From assembly GCA_022865525.1 (NCBI GenBank), contig JALHSV010000190.1, forward strand, positions 1 to 5,781: 5,781 bases of DNA, written 5' to 3'. The notes under the pieces were generated by a model. That model made no database searches, was not told the DNA's origin, and saw nothing but the letters and a program-made list of their open reading frames with translations. The stretch is from Thermodesulfovibrionales bacterium. Its GTDB lineage: Bacteria; Nitrospirota; Thermodesulfovibrionia; Thermodesulfovibrionales; SM23-35. Of the stretch, positions 1-4,929 are shown piece after piece. Both the position numbers and the translations under genes were made by a program. Numbering within the stretch: position 1 is the stretch's first letter; every line of letters starts with the position of its first letter.

Positions 1-33
1 GCAAAATAAGGTAACTTAATGTCCATATTTTTG

Positions 34-48
34 GATTATTAAATAATC
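34..48. repeat. 15-bp AT-rich palindrome
   Basis: GATTATT at 34-40 and AATAATC at 42-48 are perfect reverse complements around a single central A. It could be an operator half-site pair, but such AT-rich palindromes also arise by chance. No promoter or gene is attached to it here. Confidence 0.25.
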
Positions 49-301
49 ATAGGCGTGAATGTGTTGATTTTCAGTAGCAACCTACTACTAAAAGGCTTGT
101 TTTGAAAATCTCTGCTTCAGGAAGGAAGTGAAAAACTGCTCCAGACAAATACGGGTGTTTGGTTTCAATCATATTTCACGTTCTACGTCGTGTGCCGAAC
201 CTCTCTGCTTGCAGGTATTATGCGCACCCGATCAGAAATGGTCGTAGTTGAAATTTGATGAAGTACTGTACCCTGATTATCCTTATTTGTAGGTAGCACA
301 T

Positions 302-411
302 GTTAGCGCATATTAGGATATAAAACTATAGGCCTGCATCGAAACAAGTTGCAGAAATGCGGCGGAATATCATGCAAGGAGTCCGAAAATATTTTGTAAG
401 TTAGCGGATAT
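302..411. repeat. Spaced direct repeat, 11 of 12 bases
   Basis: GTTAGCGCATAT at 302-313 recurs as GTTAGCGGATAT at 400-411, 98 bp apart in the same orientation, with one mismatch. A partly matching inverted copy of the GCGCATA core lies at 215-226. Repeated cores of this kind can be recombinase or transposase binding sites, but no such gene is present in the window, so the assignment is speculative. Confidence 0.25.
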
Positions 412-450
412 GGTGTTTTCATATTTCAATTCTGTAGCTCTCATCATTGA

Positions 451-480
451 TTGACAATGTAGTCATATTGATGATAGTAT
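451..480 (+). promoter_or_regulatory. Sigma70-like promoter of the toxin-antitoxin operon
   Basis: A perfect -35 box TTGACA lies at 451-456. The -10 box is less certain: TAGTAT at 475-480 (18-bp spacer) or GATAGT at 473-478 (16-bp spacer), each matching 4 of 6 consensus bases. Transcription would start around 485-488, on or next to the antitoxin ATG. I see no Shine-Dalgarno sequence before that ATG, so a leaderless or nearly leaderless transcript is plausible. Confidence 0.6.
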
Positions 481-488
481 GACTACAT
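457..488. promoter_or_regulatory. Perfect 11-bp inverted repeat, probable autoregulatory operator
   Basis: ATGTAGTCATA at 457-467 and TATGACTACAT at 478-488 are exact reverse complements separated by 10 bp. The dyad begins directly after the -35 box, covers the likely -10 box and ends within the antitoxin start codon. Type II antitoxins usually bind such palindromes, alone or with their toxin, to repress their own operon. The position fits this. Binding by this antitoxin is inferred. Confidence 0.7.
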
Positions 489-780
489 GATGAGCAAAGC
501 AGTCGGAATAAGAGAACTGAAGACCCACCTTAGCAGGTACGTCAAAGAGGTCAAGAATGGCGATGAGATACTTGTGTCGGAAAGAGGCAAAATCGTCGCA
601 AGAATAGTGCCGGTCGGGGGCACTTCAGAGGGCACCCGGCTTCAGAATATGCTCCTTAAGTTGTCTGCGGAAGGAAAAATAATTCTCCCTCGGATTCATA
701 AAAAAGCAGCGAGCCCCGGCAGAAGAAAAAAGGTGAGGGGAACTCCTTTTTCCGATGCGATTCTCAAAGGACGCAGGTGA
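487..780 (+). CDS. Type II antitoxin, Phd/YefM-like (97 aa)
   Basis: This is the antitoxin of a toxin-antitoxin pair: it should neutralise the PIN toxin encoded next to it and repress the operon. Residues 4-43 have the Phd/YefM-type DNA-binding fold pattern, including the GIRELKTHLSRYV helix and the strand pair ending in ARIVPV. The C-terminus is basic and ends in GTPFSDAILKGRR, like the toxin-binding tails of antitoxins paired with PIN toxins. The length is normal. Two ATG codons, at 487 and 490, are possible starts, and neither has a Shine-Dalgarno sequence. The first lies inside the inverted-repeat operator. The stop overlaps the toxin start by four bases, which suggests translational coupling and fixed stoichiometry. 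The family call is secure. Whether it would be named VapB or Phd is a matter of convention. Confidence 0.88.
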   Translation: MMSKAVGIRELKTHLSRYVKEVKNGDEILVSERGKIVARIVPVGGTSEGTRLQNMLLKLSAEGKIILPRIHKKAASPGRRKKVRGTPFSDAILKGRR

Positions 781-1208
781 TCCTTTACTGCGACACGTCT
801 GCCCTAATCAAACGATATGTTGAAGAAGAAGGAACCGACACTGTTGACGGTCTGTGGTCACTGTCTGCTGGCGTAGCGACGTCTGTGGTAGCTTTTGCTG
901 AGACAGCAGCCGCATTTAGCCGGAAACACCGCGAAGGCGTGCTGACAGAGAAAGAATATGCCTCTACTCTCAAGATGTTTAAGGATGATTTCGACTCTTT
1001 CATTCTTATTCCTGTTACAACATCGCTGAATACGACAATTGAACGACTGGTTAAGCAATATCCCCTGCGAGGATTCGATGCCATTCATCTCTCGTCGGCG
1101 TTGATGTTCAGAGACTCAGGCAGCATCCCTGTGCACTTCGCCTGTTTTGACCGTCCTCTGAACGAAGCGGCCCTAAAGGAGGGACTTTCCATTGCCGTGC
1201 AGGAATGA
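777..1208 (+). CDS. vapC: PIN-domain ribonuclease toxin, VapC type (143 aa)
   Basis: This is the toxin of the module, expected to be a metal-dependent endoribonuclease that cuts RNA (in known VapC proteins, often tRNA or rRNA) when freed from its antitoxin. The single PIN domain spans nearly the whole protein. The four conserved acidic residues are visible: D6 in YCDTSALIKRY, E42 in AFAETAAAF, D101 in GFDAIHLSSAL and D125 in CFDRPLNEA. The protein therefore looks catalytically intact. It starts with GTG, overlapping the antitoxin stop codon (GTGA), with AAAGGA at 766-771 as ribosome binding site five bases upstream. No frameshift or truncation is seen. The actual RNA target cannot be read from the sequence. 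Confidence 0.9.
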   Translation: MILYCDTSALIKRYVEEEGTDTVDGLWSLSAGVATSVVAFAETAAAFSRKHREGVLTEKEYASTLKMFKDDFDSFILIPVTTSLNTTIERLVKQYPLRGFDAIHLSSALMFRDSGSIPVHFACFDRPLNEAALKEGLSIAVQE

Positions 1209-1231
1209 CACGTCGGACAGGTGCTAAAATC

Positions 1232-1252
1232 TTCCGGCATGGAGAGCCGGAA
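1232..1252. terminator. Hairpin after the toxin gene, possible weak terminator
   Basis: TTCCGGC at 1232-1238 and GCCGGAA at 1246-1252 form a perfect 7-bp GC-rich stem with a 7-nt loop, 23 bp after the toxin stop. No T-run follows on the plus strand, so it is a poor intrinsic terminator in that direction. On the minus strand the stem is followed by a short T-rich stretch, but no minus-strand gene is nearby. It may end or stabilise the toxin-antitoxin transcript. Confidence 0.35.
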
Positions 1253-1321
1253 TCAGCGTTAACGATCTCTTTCTATTTGGTGATCTGCAAAATTTTCTTC
1301 TTTTGAGGTAAAATCATTCCT

Positions 1322-1906
1322 ATGAAGACATTTGATGACATGGTAGATTTCCATGGGCATTCCTGTCCCGGTCTCGCTTTTGGTTACCGGGTCGCTCTGT
1401 TTGCTCTGAAGGCACTCGGAGAAAGAGCAACAGATGAAGAACTTGTCGCAATTGTCGAAAATAATTCCTGCGGAGTCGATGCTGTTCAAGTAATGACAGG
1501 ATGTACATTCGGGAAGGGCAACCTTATTTCCAAAGATTATGGGAAACAAGTATATACATTTATCAAGCGGCCTTCTGGCGAAGGCATACGAATCGCGGTA
1601 GACTGGAAATTTCCTGAAGAGACCGACGAAGAAAAACATATATGGGACAGATACATAAAAGGAGAACGCTTTGATGAAGTATTGAAAGCCGTTCACAGCA
1701 GGAAAGCCAGAAAAGTCGATATGATCCTCAATGCAAATGATGAGGAACTGTTCAAAATCTCTCAGGGAACTATGACTCTTCCTGATGAGGCACGGATCTA
1801 TGCAAGTCTTAGGTGCGCAGTCTGTGGGGAAAAGATGATGGAGCCGAGGGCGAGGGTGAAGAATGGCGAGATTGTATGCATACCATGTTTTGAAAAGGTG
1901 CAATGA
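1322..1906 (+). CDS. FmdE-family protein with C-terminal zinc ribbon (194 aa)
   Basis: The protein belongs to the family named after subunit E of formylmethanofuran dehydrogenase. In bacteria without methanofuran chemistry such stand-alone members have no settled function, and I do not assign one. Residues 1-130 form the FmdE domain, with the signatures FHGHSCPGLAFGYR (H11, H13, C15) and NNSCGVDAVQVMTGCTFGKGN (C50, C61), which probably bind a metal. Residues 165-189 carry a four-cysteine zinc ribbon: C165, C168, C186, C189. A hydrophilic linker lies between the two parts. The ATG at 1322 is preceded by GAGG at 1305-1308, a rather long spacing of 13 bases. The stop codon overlaps the argB start (ATGA), so the two are probably translated together. 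Annotations such as formylmethanofuran dehydrogenase subunit E would overstate what is known. Confidence 0.88.
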   Translation: MKTFDDMVDFHGHSCPGLAFGYRVALFALKALGERATDEELVAIVENNSCGVDAVQVMTGCTFGKGNLISKDYGKQVYTFIKRPSGEGIRIAVDWKFPEETDEEKHIWDRYIKGERFDEVLKAVHSRKARKVDMILNANDEELFKISQGTMTLPDEARIYASLRCAVCGEKMMEPRARVKNGEIVCIPCFEKVQ

Positions 1907-2793
1907 TAATGAATATGAAGGACATCATTACCAAAGCAGAGATTTTGATAGAGGCGCTTCCGTATATCCGGAATTTTTGTGGCAAGACATTTGTCATAAA
2001 ATACGGTGGCGCTGCCCAGGTTCAGAATAATCTGAAGGAGTCTTTTGCAAAAGATGTGGTGATGCTTAATTTCATCGGAATACGAACCGCGATTGTTCAC
2101 GGAGGGGGACCAAAGATCTCTGCAATAATGGAAAAGATGGGAAAGAAACCCAAATTCATACAGGGACAGCGCGTCACCGATGAGGAAACAATGGATATAG
2201 TCGAGATGGTACTCGGAGGGCTCATTAACAAAGAAATTGTCTCGTTAATCAATAGCCACGGTGGGAAAGCAGTTGGTTTAAGCGGAAAAGACGGTGGACT
2301 CATCAGGGCAAAAAAGAAATTGATAAAGAAATCTTCGAAAACAGGCGGCGATGAAACTATTGACATTGGCCTCGTTGGAGAGGTTACGCATGTTGATCCC
2401 CATATCATCATGAGCCTCGAAAAAGAGGGCTTTATACCCGTCATAGCACCGGTAGGCGTAGGACCGAAAGGTGAAACACTGAATATTAATGCGGATTATG
2501 TTGCTGCAGCTGTGGCATCTGCGCTTCACGCGGAGAAACTGATCCTTCTGACAGATGTACCTGGAATAATCGATAAGAATAAGAAGATTGTCTCGACACT
2601 GAAGAAACATCAGATCAAAAAGCTTATAAATGATGAAACGATTTCAGGAGGAATGCTTCCCAAGGTACAGGCATGTCTCAGGGGAATAGAAGGGGGTGTT
2701 GCGAAAACACACATTATCGATGGAAGGATTCCACACTGCCTGCTTCTCGAAATCTTTACAAAGGAAGGAATTGGTACCGAGATACAGGAATAA
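1903..2793 (+). CDS. argB: Acetylglutamate kinase (296 aa)
   Basis: ArgB phosphorylates N-acetyl-L-glutamate with ATP, the second step of arginine and ornithine synthesis, in the cytoplasm. Amino-acid-kinase motifs occur in order: KYGGAAQ (K33), HGGGP (67-70), R90 in QGQRVTDEE, GLSGKDGG, NINADYVAAA (N194, D198), LTDVPGI and SGGMLPKV (K254). About 30 residues precede the catalytic core and include the helix ITKAEILIEALPYI. Together with the C-terminal GIGTEI region, this resembles arginine-inhibited hexameric forms, so feedback inhibition by arginine is likely. The gene overlaps the FmdE-family gene by ATGA. In-frame ATGs at 1909 and 1915 are alternative starts, and the purine-rich AAAAGG at 1893-1898 serves the first or second. 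No other arginine gene lies in the window. Confidence 0.96.
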   Translation: MIMNMKDIITKAEILIEALPYIRNFCGKTFVIKYGGAAQVQNNLKESFAKDVVMLNFIGIRTAIVHGGGPKISAIMEKMGKKPKFIQGQRVTDEETMDIVEMVLGGLINKEIVSLINSHGGKAVGLSGKDGGLIRAKKKLIKKSSKTGGDETIDIGLVGEVTHVDPHIIMSLEKEGFIPVIAPVGVGPKGETLNINADYVAAAVASALHAEKLILLTDVPGIIDKNKKIVSTLKKHQIKKLINDETISGGMLPKVQACLRGIEGGVAKTHIIDGRIPHCLLLEIFTKEGIGTEIQE

Positions 2794-3604
2794 TAGAAAC
2801 GTTCTGATATTTTTTCTCCCCGTTCTGATCGGCCTTATAACCTATCTATTACTTGTCCCTAATATTTCTCGACTGAAAAAAGAGAACCCCCAAAAGACGT
2901 CCTTCATGAAATACCGGGAAATAGAGTGGAAGCGGGAGGGTAAGAAATACAGGATTCAGCAAAAATGGGTTCCTCTCTCTCACATATCTCCCTATCTGAT
3001 AAAAGCAGTTCTCATCGCAGAAGACGATAAATTCTGGAGTCACGAAGGGTTTGATTATGAGGCAATACAGAAAGCCCTTGAAAAGGATATAAAAGCAAAA
3101 AAGTTTAAGTTGGGCGGCAGTACCATAAGCCAGCAGCTTGCAAAGAACCTTTACCTTTCGCCCTCCAAAAACCCTGTCAGAAAAATCAGAGAGGCAATCA
3201 TAACATGGAGAATGGAGATGCTGCTGAAGAAAAAGCGCATCCTCGAACTTTATTTGAACGTTGCTGAATGGGGTGACCAGGGAATATTCGGGATCGAGAT
3301 GGCATCAAGACACTATTACGGGAAATCGGCATACGAACTTTCTCCGGAAGAGGCGGCACAGCTTGCAGCAGTTCTGCCGAATCCGAGAAAATATAACCCT
3401 CTCGGGGAAAGCAGATACGTTGTTCACAGATCAAACCTGATTTACAGCATCATGATCAGACGCGGCATAGTGATCCCCGAATACGAAGAAGTTACAGAAG
3501 AAGATGAAAAAAATTCGGCAAGCGAAGCACTGGAAATAAAACCACTCAGGGAATCACCTGTCGAAACACCTTCAGATGAAGCAAAAAAAGGAACTCAATA
3601 CTAA
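2771..3604 (+). CDS. mtgA: Monofunctional peptidoglycan glycosyltransferase (277 aa)
   Basis: MtgA polymerises lipid II into glycan strands on the outer face of the inner membrane. It is a GT51-family enzyme without a transpeptidase domain. Numbered from the TTG at 2771, a membrane anchor spans about residues 11-30. Motif 1 follows, AEDDKFWSHEG, with catalytic E84, then GGSTISQQLAKNLYL (115-129), RKIREAI and RILELYLNVAEWG with the second catalytic Glu, E159. The open frame extends upstream to a GTG at 2696, deep in argB. I prefer TTG 2771 because AAGGA at 2761-2765 sits five bases before it and the anchor then lies near the N-terminus. This gives a 23-bp overlap with argB. A charged, mainly acidic tail of about 40 residues (237-277) follows the domain and makes the protein somewhat longer than the usual roughly 240. 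The start is less certain than the function. Confidence 0.9.
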   Translation: MVPRYRNNRNVLIFFLPVLIGLITYLLLVPNISRLKKENPQKTSFMKYREIEWKREGKKYRIQQKWVPLSHISPYLIKAVLIAEDDKFWSHEGFDYEAIQKALEKDIKAKKFKLGGSTISQQLAKNLYLSPSKNPVRKIREAIITWRMEMLLKKKRILELYLNVAEWGDQGIFGIEMASRHYYGKSAYELSPEEAAQLAAVLPNPRKYNPLGESRYVVHRSNLIYSIMIRRGIVIPEYEEVTEEDEKNSASEALEIKPLRESPVETPSDEAKKGTQY

Positions 3605-3608
3605 CTGT

Positions 3609-3980
3609 TCACTGTTCCAGGACAACGCATGCTACTCCATATTCATGCTCGTGACTTAAGCTCAGATGAGCCGAGGTTATGCTTTTTTTCATGAAAAAAG
3701 AATCAATTTTTTCACCGAAGCTGAAAAAAGGTTTGCCGGTTCCGATATTCACCACTTCAATATCGGTAAATGATAGAGGGATTTCAGACCCTACCGCTTT
3801 AATCATGGCCTCTTTTGCCGCAAAGCGGACAGAAAGAGAGAGATACGGGTTTTTTTTCTTATAGCAATAGGAAATTTCCCGATCTGTAAATACCCTCTTC
3901 AGAAACCTTTGCCCCCATTTCTCGACAACGATTCTCATACGTTCGATATGAACAACATCAATGCCGATTCCGTATATCAT
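3609..3980 (-). CDS. acpS: Holo-[acyl-carrier-protein] synthase (123 aa)
   Basis: AcpS transfers the 4'-phosphopantetheine group from coenzyme A to a serine of apo-ACP, making the carrier active for fatty-acid synthesis. The length is typical for the family. The magnesium-binding signatures are present: GIGIDVVHIERM near the start with D8, and RFAAKEAMIKA with E57 and K61. The C-terminal HLSLSHE is also typical. The start is fixed by this alignment, although no Shine-Dalgarno sequence is seen. The 25 bases before the ATG are A/T-rich. The gene is convergent with mtgA, with 4 bp between the stop codons, and divergent from ihfA. It is not part of the argB-mtgA transcript. Confidence 0.96.
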   Translation of the reverse strand: MIYGIGIDVVHIERMRIVVEKWGQRFLKRVFTDREISYCYKKKNPYLSLSVRFAAKEAMIKAVGSEIPLSFTDIEVVNIGTGKPFFSFGEKIDSFFMKKSITSAHLSLSHEHEYGVACVVLEQ

Positions 3981-4041
3981 GAATAAATAATAATTTTTCT
4001 CTCAGTGCATATGCAAGGGGAATTGGAGCAATTATGCAATA

Positions 4042-4070
4042 AAAATATATATAATCTAAACTTATGTAAA
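4042..4070 (-). promoter_or_regulatory. Candidate promoter for acpS
   Basis: On the minus strand, TTTACA (plus positions 4065-4070) matches 5 of 6 bases of a -35 box. TATTTT (4042-4047) follows at 17 bp, or TATATT (4044-4049) at 15 bp. The predicted start near 4035 leaves a leader of about 55 nt before acpS. The surrounding DNA is very AT-rich, so chance matches are likely. Confidence 0.4.
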
Positions 4071-4082
4071 ACTAAATTCTTC

Positions 4083-4111
4083 TTGACAAGAGTATATCCC
4101 ATTAATATAAT
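4083..4111 (+). promoter_or_regulatory. Consensus sigma70 promoter for ihfA-merR
   Basis: TTGACA at 4083-4088 and TATAAT at 4106-4111 are both perfect matches, separated by the ideal 17 bp. Transcription should start near 4118, leaving a leader of about 16 nt that carries the ribosome binding site GAGGG (4123-4127) six bases before the ATG. Such a promoter should be strong, which suits an abundant nucleoid protein. Confidence 0.85.
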
Positions 4112-4133
4112 TAAGAAAAATCGAGGGTACATT

Positions 4134-4418
4134 ATGACAAAGGCAGATTTGGTAGAAAAGATTTTTGACAAGATCGGGCTTTCGAAAAAGGAGGCTCAGG
4201 AAATCATTGAGATTTTATTTGATACCATGAAGCAGACATTTGTGGAAGGTGAGTCAGTGAAGATATCCGGGTTCGGAACATTCAATGTAAGACAAAAGAT
4301 GGCAAGGCGGGGCAGAAATCCGAAAACCGGCAATGACCTTGAAATAACACCTCGAAGGGTAATTACGTTCAGGGCAAGCAATCAGTTGAAGGCATTGATG
4401 GAAAAGCTCAATGAATAA
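4134..4418 (+). CDS. ihfA: Integration host factor alpha-like DNA-bending protein (94 aa)
   Basis: The product belongs to the HU/IHF family: small dimeric proteins that bend DNA sharply and help organise the nucleoid, transcription and recombination. The N-terminal helices (3-38) open with TKADLVEKIFDKIGLSKKEA. VKISGFGTFNVR follows, then the DNA-gripping beta arm with RRGRNPKTGND, whose P63 is the residue expected to intercalate in DNA. The RRVITFRAS segment is closer to IHF alpha than to HU. IHF alpha normally pairs with IHF beta, which is not in the window, so a homodimer or an HU role cannot be excluded. The ATG at 4134 is chosen because GAGGG lies six bases upstream and the family N-terminus starts here. 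An in-frame ATG at 4005 would add 43 residues unlike any family member and lies upstream of the promoter. The gene overlaps the next by eight bases. Confidence 0.93.
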   Translation: MTKADLVEKIFDKIGLSKKEAQEIIEILFDTMKQTFVEGESVKISGFGTFNVRQKMARRGRNPKTGNDLEITPRRVITFRASNQLKALMEKLNE

Positions 4419-4803
4419 GTATGCCCAGGAAAGTCTTAAGACTTCTATATCATTCCCGGACAAACTTTTCTACAAAATTGGTGAAGTCAGCAGGATAGTG
4501 GATGTAGAGCCGTATGTCCTCAGATACTGGGAAACTGAATTTCCTTTTCTCAAACCAAGGAAGAATAAATCCGGCCAACGCGTCTATATTAAAAAGGATG
4601 TTGAACTGCTTATCACTGTCAAGAGGCTCTTGTATCAGGAAAGATACACGATTGAAGGTGTCAGGAAACGACTTGGATTACCAGGCACCGGAAGCGATCC
4701 CAAAACAGAAAGGGATCTTCAAAGAAAAGAAGTTCGCCAGCCTTCCCGGGCAATTGAGCATGTCAAGAAAAGGCTCAGGGAGATCCTGAGTCAACTCCAG
4801 TAA
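4411..4803 (+). CDS. MerR-family transcriptional regulator (130 aa)
   Basis: This is a small DNA-binding protein with a winged-helix MerR domain. The helix-turn-helix lies at 21-40 (YKIGEVSRIVDVEPYVLRYW), the wing around 50-60 (KSGQRVYI), and further helices contain KRLLYQERYTIEGVRKRL. The last 20 residues look like a short dimerising coiled coil. The protein has no cysteines and no separate effector domain, so it is unlikely to be a metal sensor of the classical MerR type. Its ligand and targets are unknown. It overlaps the ihfA stop codon (4411-4418) and so is probably coupled to it, with only a weak purine-rich GGAAAAG at 4400-4406 as ribosome binding site. The constant pairing with ihfA that I associate with related genomes suggests a housekeeping role, but this is inference. 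Confidence 0.9.
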   Translation: MNKYAQESLKTSISFPDKLFYKIGEVSRIVDVEPYVLRYWETEFPFLKPRKNKSGQRVYIKKDVELLITVKRLLYQERYTIEGVRKRLGLPGTGSDPKTERDLQRKEVRQPSRAIEHVKKRLREILSQLQ

Positions 4804-4813
4804 ATCAAAAAAT

Positions 4814-4890
4814 CGGGGCGTAGCGCAGCCTGGTAGCGCACTCGCTTGGGGTGTGAGTGGTCGGCAGTTCAAATCTGCTCGCCCCGACCA
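4814..4890 (+). tRNA. tRNA-Pro (anticodon GGG)
   Basis: A complete cloverleaf can be folded. The acceptor stem CGGGGCG (4814-4820) pairs with CGCCCCG (4880-4886). The D stem GCGC/GCGC lies at 4823-4826 and 4836-4839. The anticodon stem CTCGC/GTGAG (4841-4845, 4853-4857, one G-U pair) encloses the loop TTGGGGT with anticodon GGG at 4848-4850. The T arm GGCAG-TTCAAAT-CTGCT occupies 4863-4879. The discriminator is A4887 and CCA is encoded at 4888-4890. It reads CCC and, by wobble, CCU proline codons. It begins 10 bp after the MerR-type gene with no promoter between them, so it is probably processed from the ihfA transcript. Confidence 0.97.
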
Positions 4891-4900
4891 TTAAATGCTT

Positions 4901-4906
4901 TATAAT
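4901..4906 (+). promoter_or_regulatory. Candidate -10 box before the dedA-like gene
   Basis: A perfect TATAAT lies 10 bp after the tRNA and would start transcription around 4913, just before the ribosome binding site. The matching -35 position falls in the 3' end of the tRNA and does not resemble TTGACA, so the promoter would be weak or activator-dependent, or the match is chance. Confidence 0.4.
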
Positions 4907-4929
4907 ACGATCAAAAATATTGAGGTGAG

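Larger units (their letters stand above)
1..450. other. AT-rich stretch without a recognisable gene
   Basis: I see no credible coding sequence on either strand in this stretch. Open frames are short and I recognise no protein motif in them. It contains small repeats (a palindrome at 34-48, a near-identical direct repeat at 302-313 and 400-411, a short inverted similarity between 215-226 and 306-317) but no clear insertion-sequence ends and no tRNA. Because it sits next to a toxin-antitoxin module, it may be decayed mobile or accessory DNA. That is inference from context only. It could also be the 3' flank of a gene lying left of the window. Confidence 0.5.

Noticed and set aside
302..308. GTTAGCG as an integron attC or attI core
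   Set aside because: It departs from the GTTRRRY consensus, no complementary RYYYAAC arm was found at the proper distance, and no integrase is in the window.
1..450. CRISPR array or insertion-sequence ends
   Set aside because: No regularly spaced repeats, no matched terminal inverted repeats with target duplication, and no transposase fragment could be recognised.
1309..1314. TAAAAT as a -10 box for the FmdE-family gene
   Set aside because: No -35 box at the right distance, and transcription would start at the ATG, removing the GAGG that appears to be its ribosome binding site.
1259..1903. Long minus-strand open frame (214 codons) opposite the FmdE-family gene
   Set aside because: It is antisense to a gene with clear family motifs, and its translation shows no recognisable domain.
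2097..2610. Minus-strand open frames opposite argB
   Set aside because: They are shadows of the strongly conserved argB frame, with low-complexity Ser/Pro-rich translation and no motifs.
2696..2770. N-terminal extension of mtgA from GTG 2696
   Set aside because: It lies wholly in argB, has no convincing ribosome binding site, and would put 25 unrelated residues before the membrane anchor. TTG 2771 has a well-placed AAGGA.
4005..4133. N-terminal extension of ihfA from ATG 4005
   Set aside because: It begins upstream of the consensus promoter, reads through the -35 and -10 boxes, and has no resemblance to the HU/IHF family. ATG 4134 has a good ribosome binding site and matches the family start.
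4514..4789. Second plus-strand open frame within the MerR-type gene
   Set aside because: It is out of frame with the recognisable winged-helix protein and has no ribosome binding site or family resemblance.
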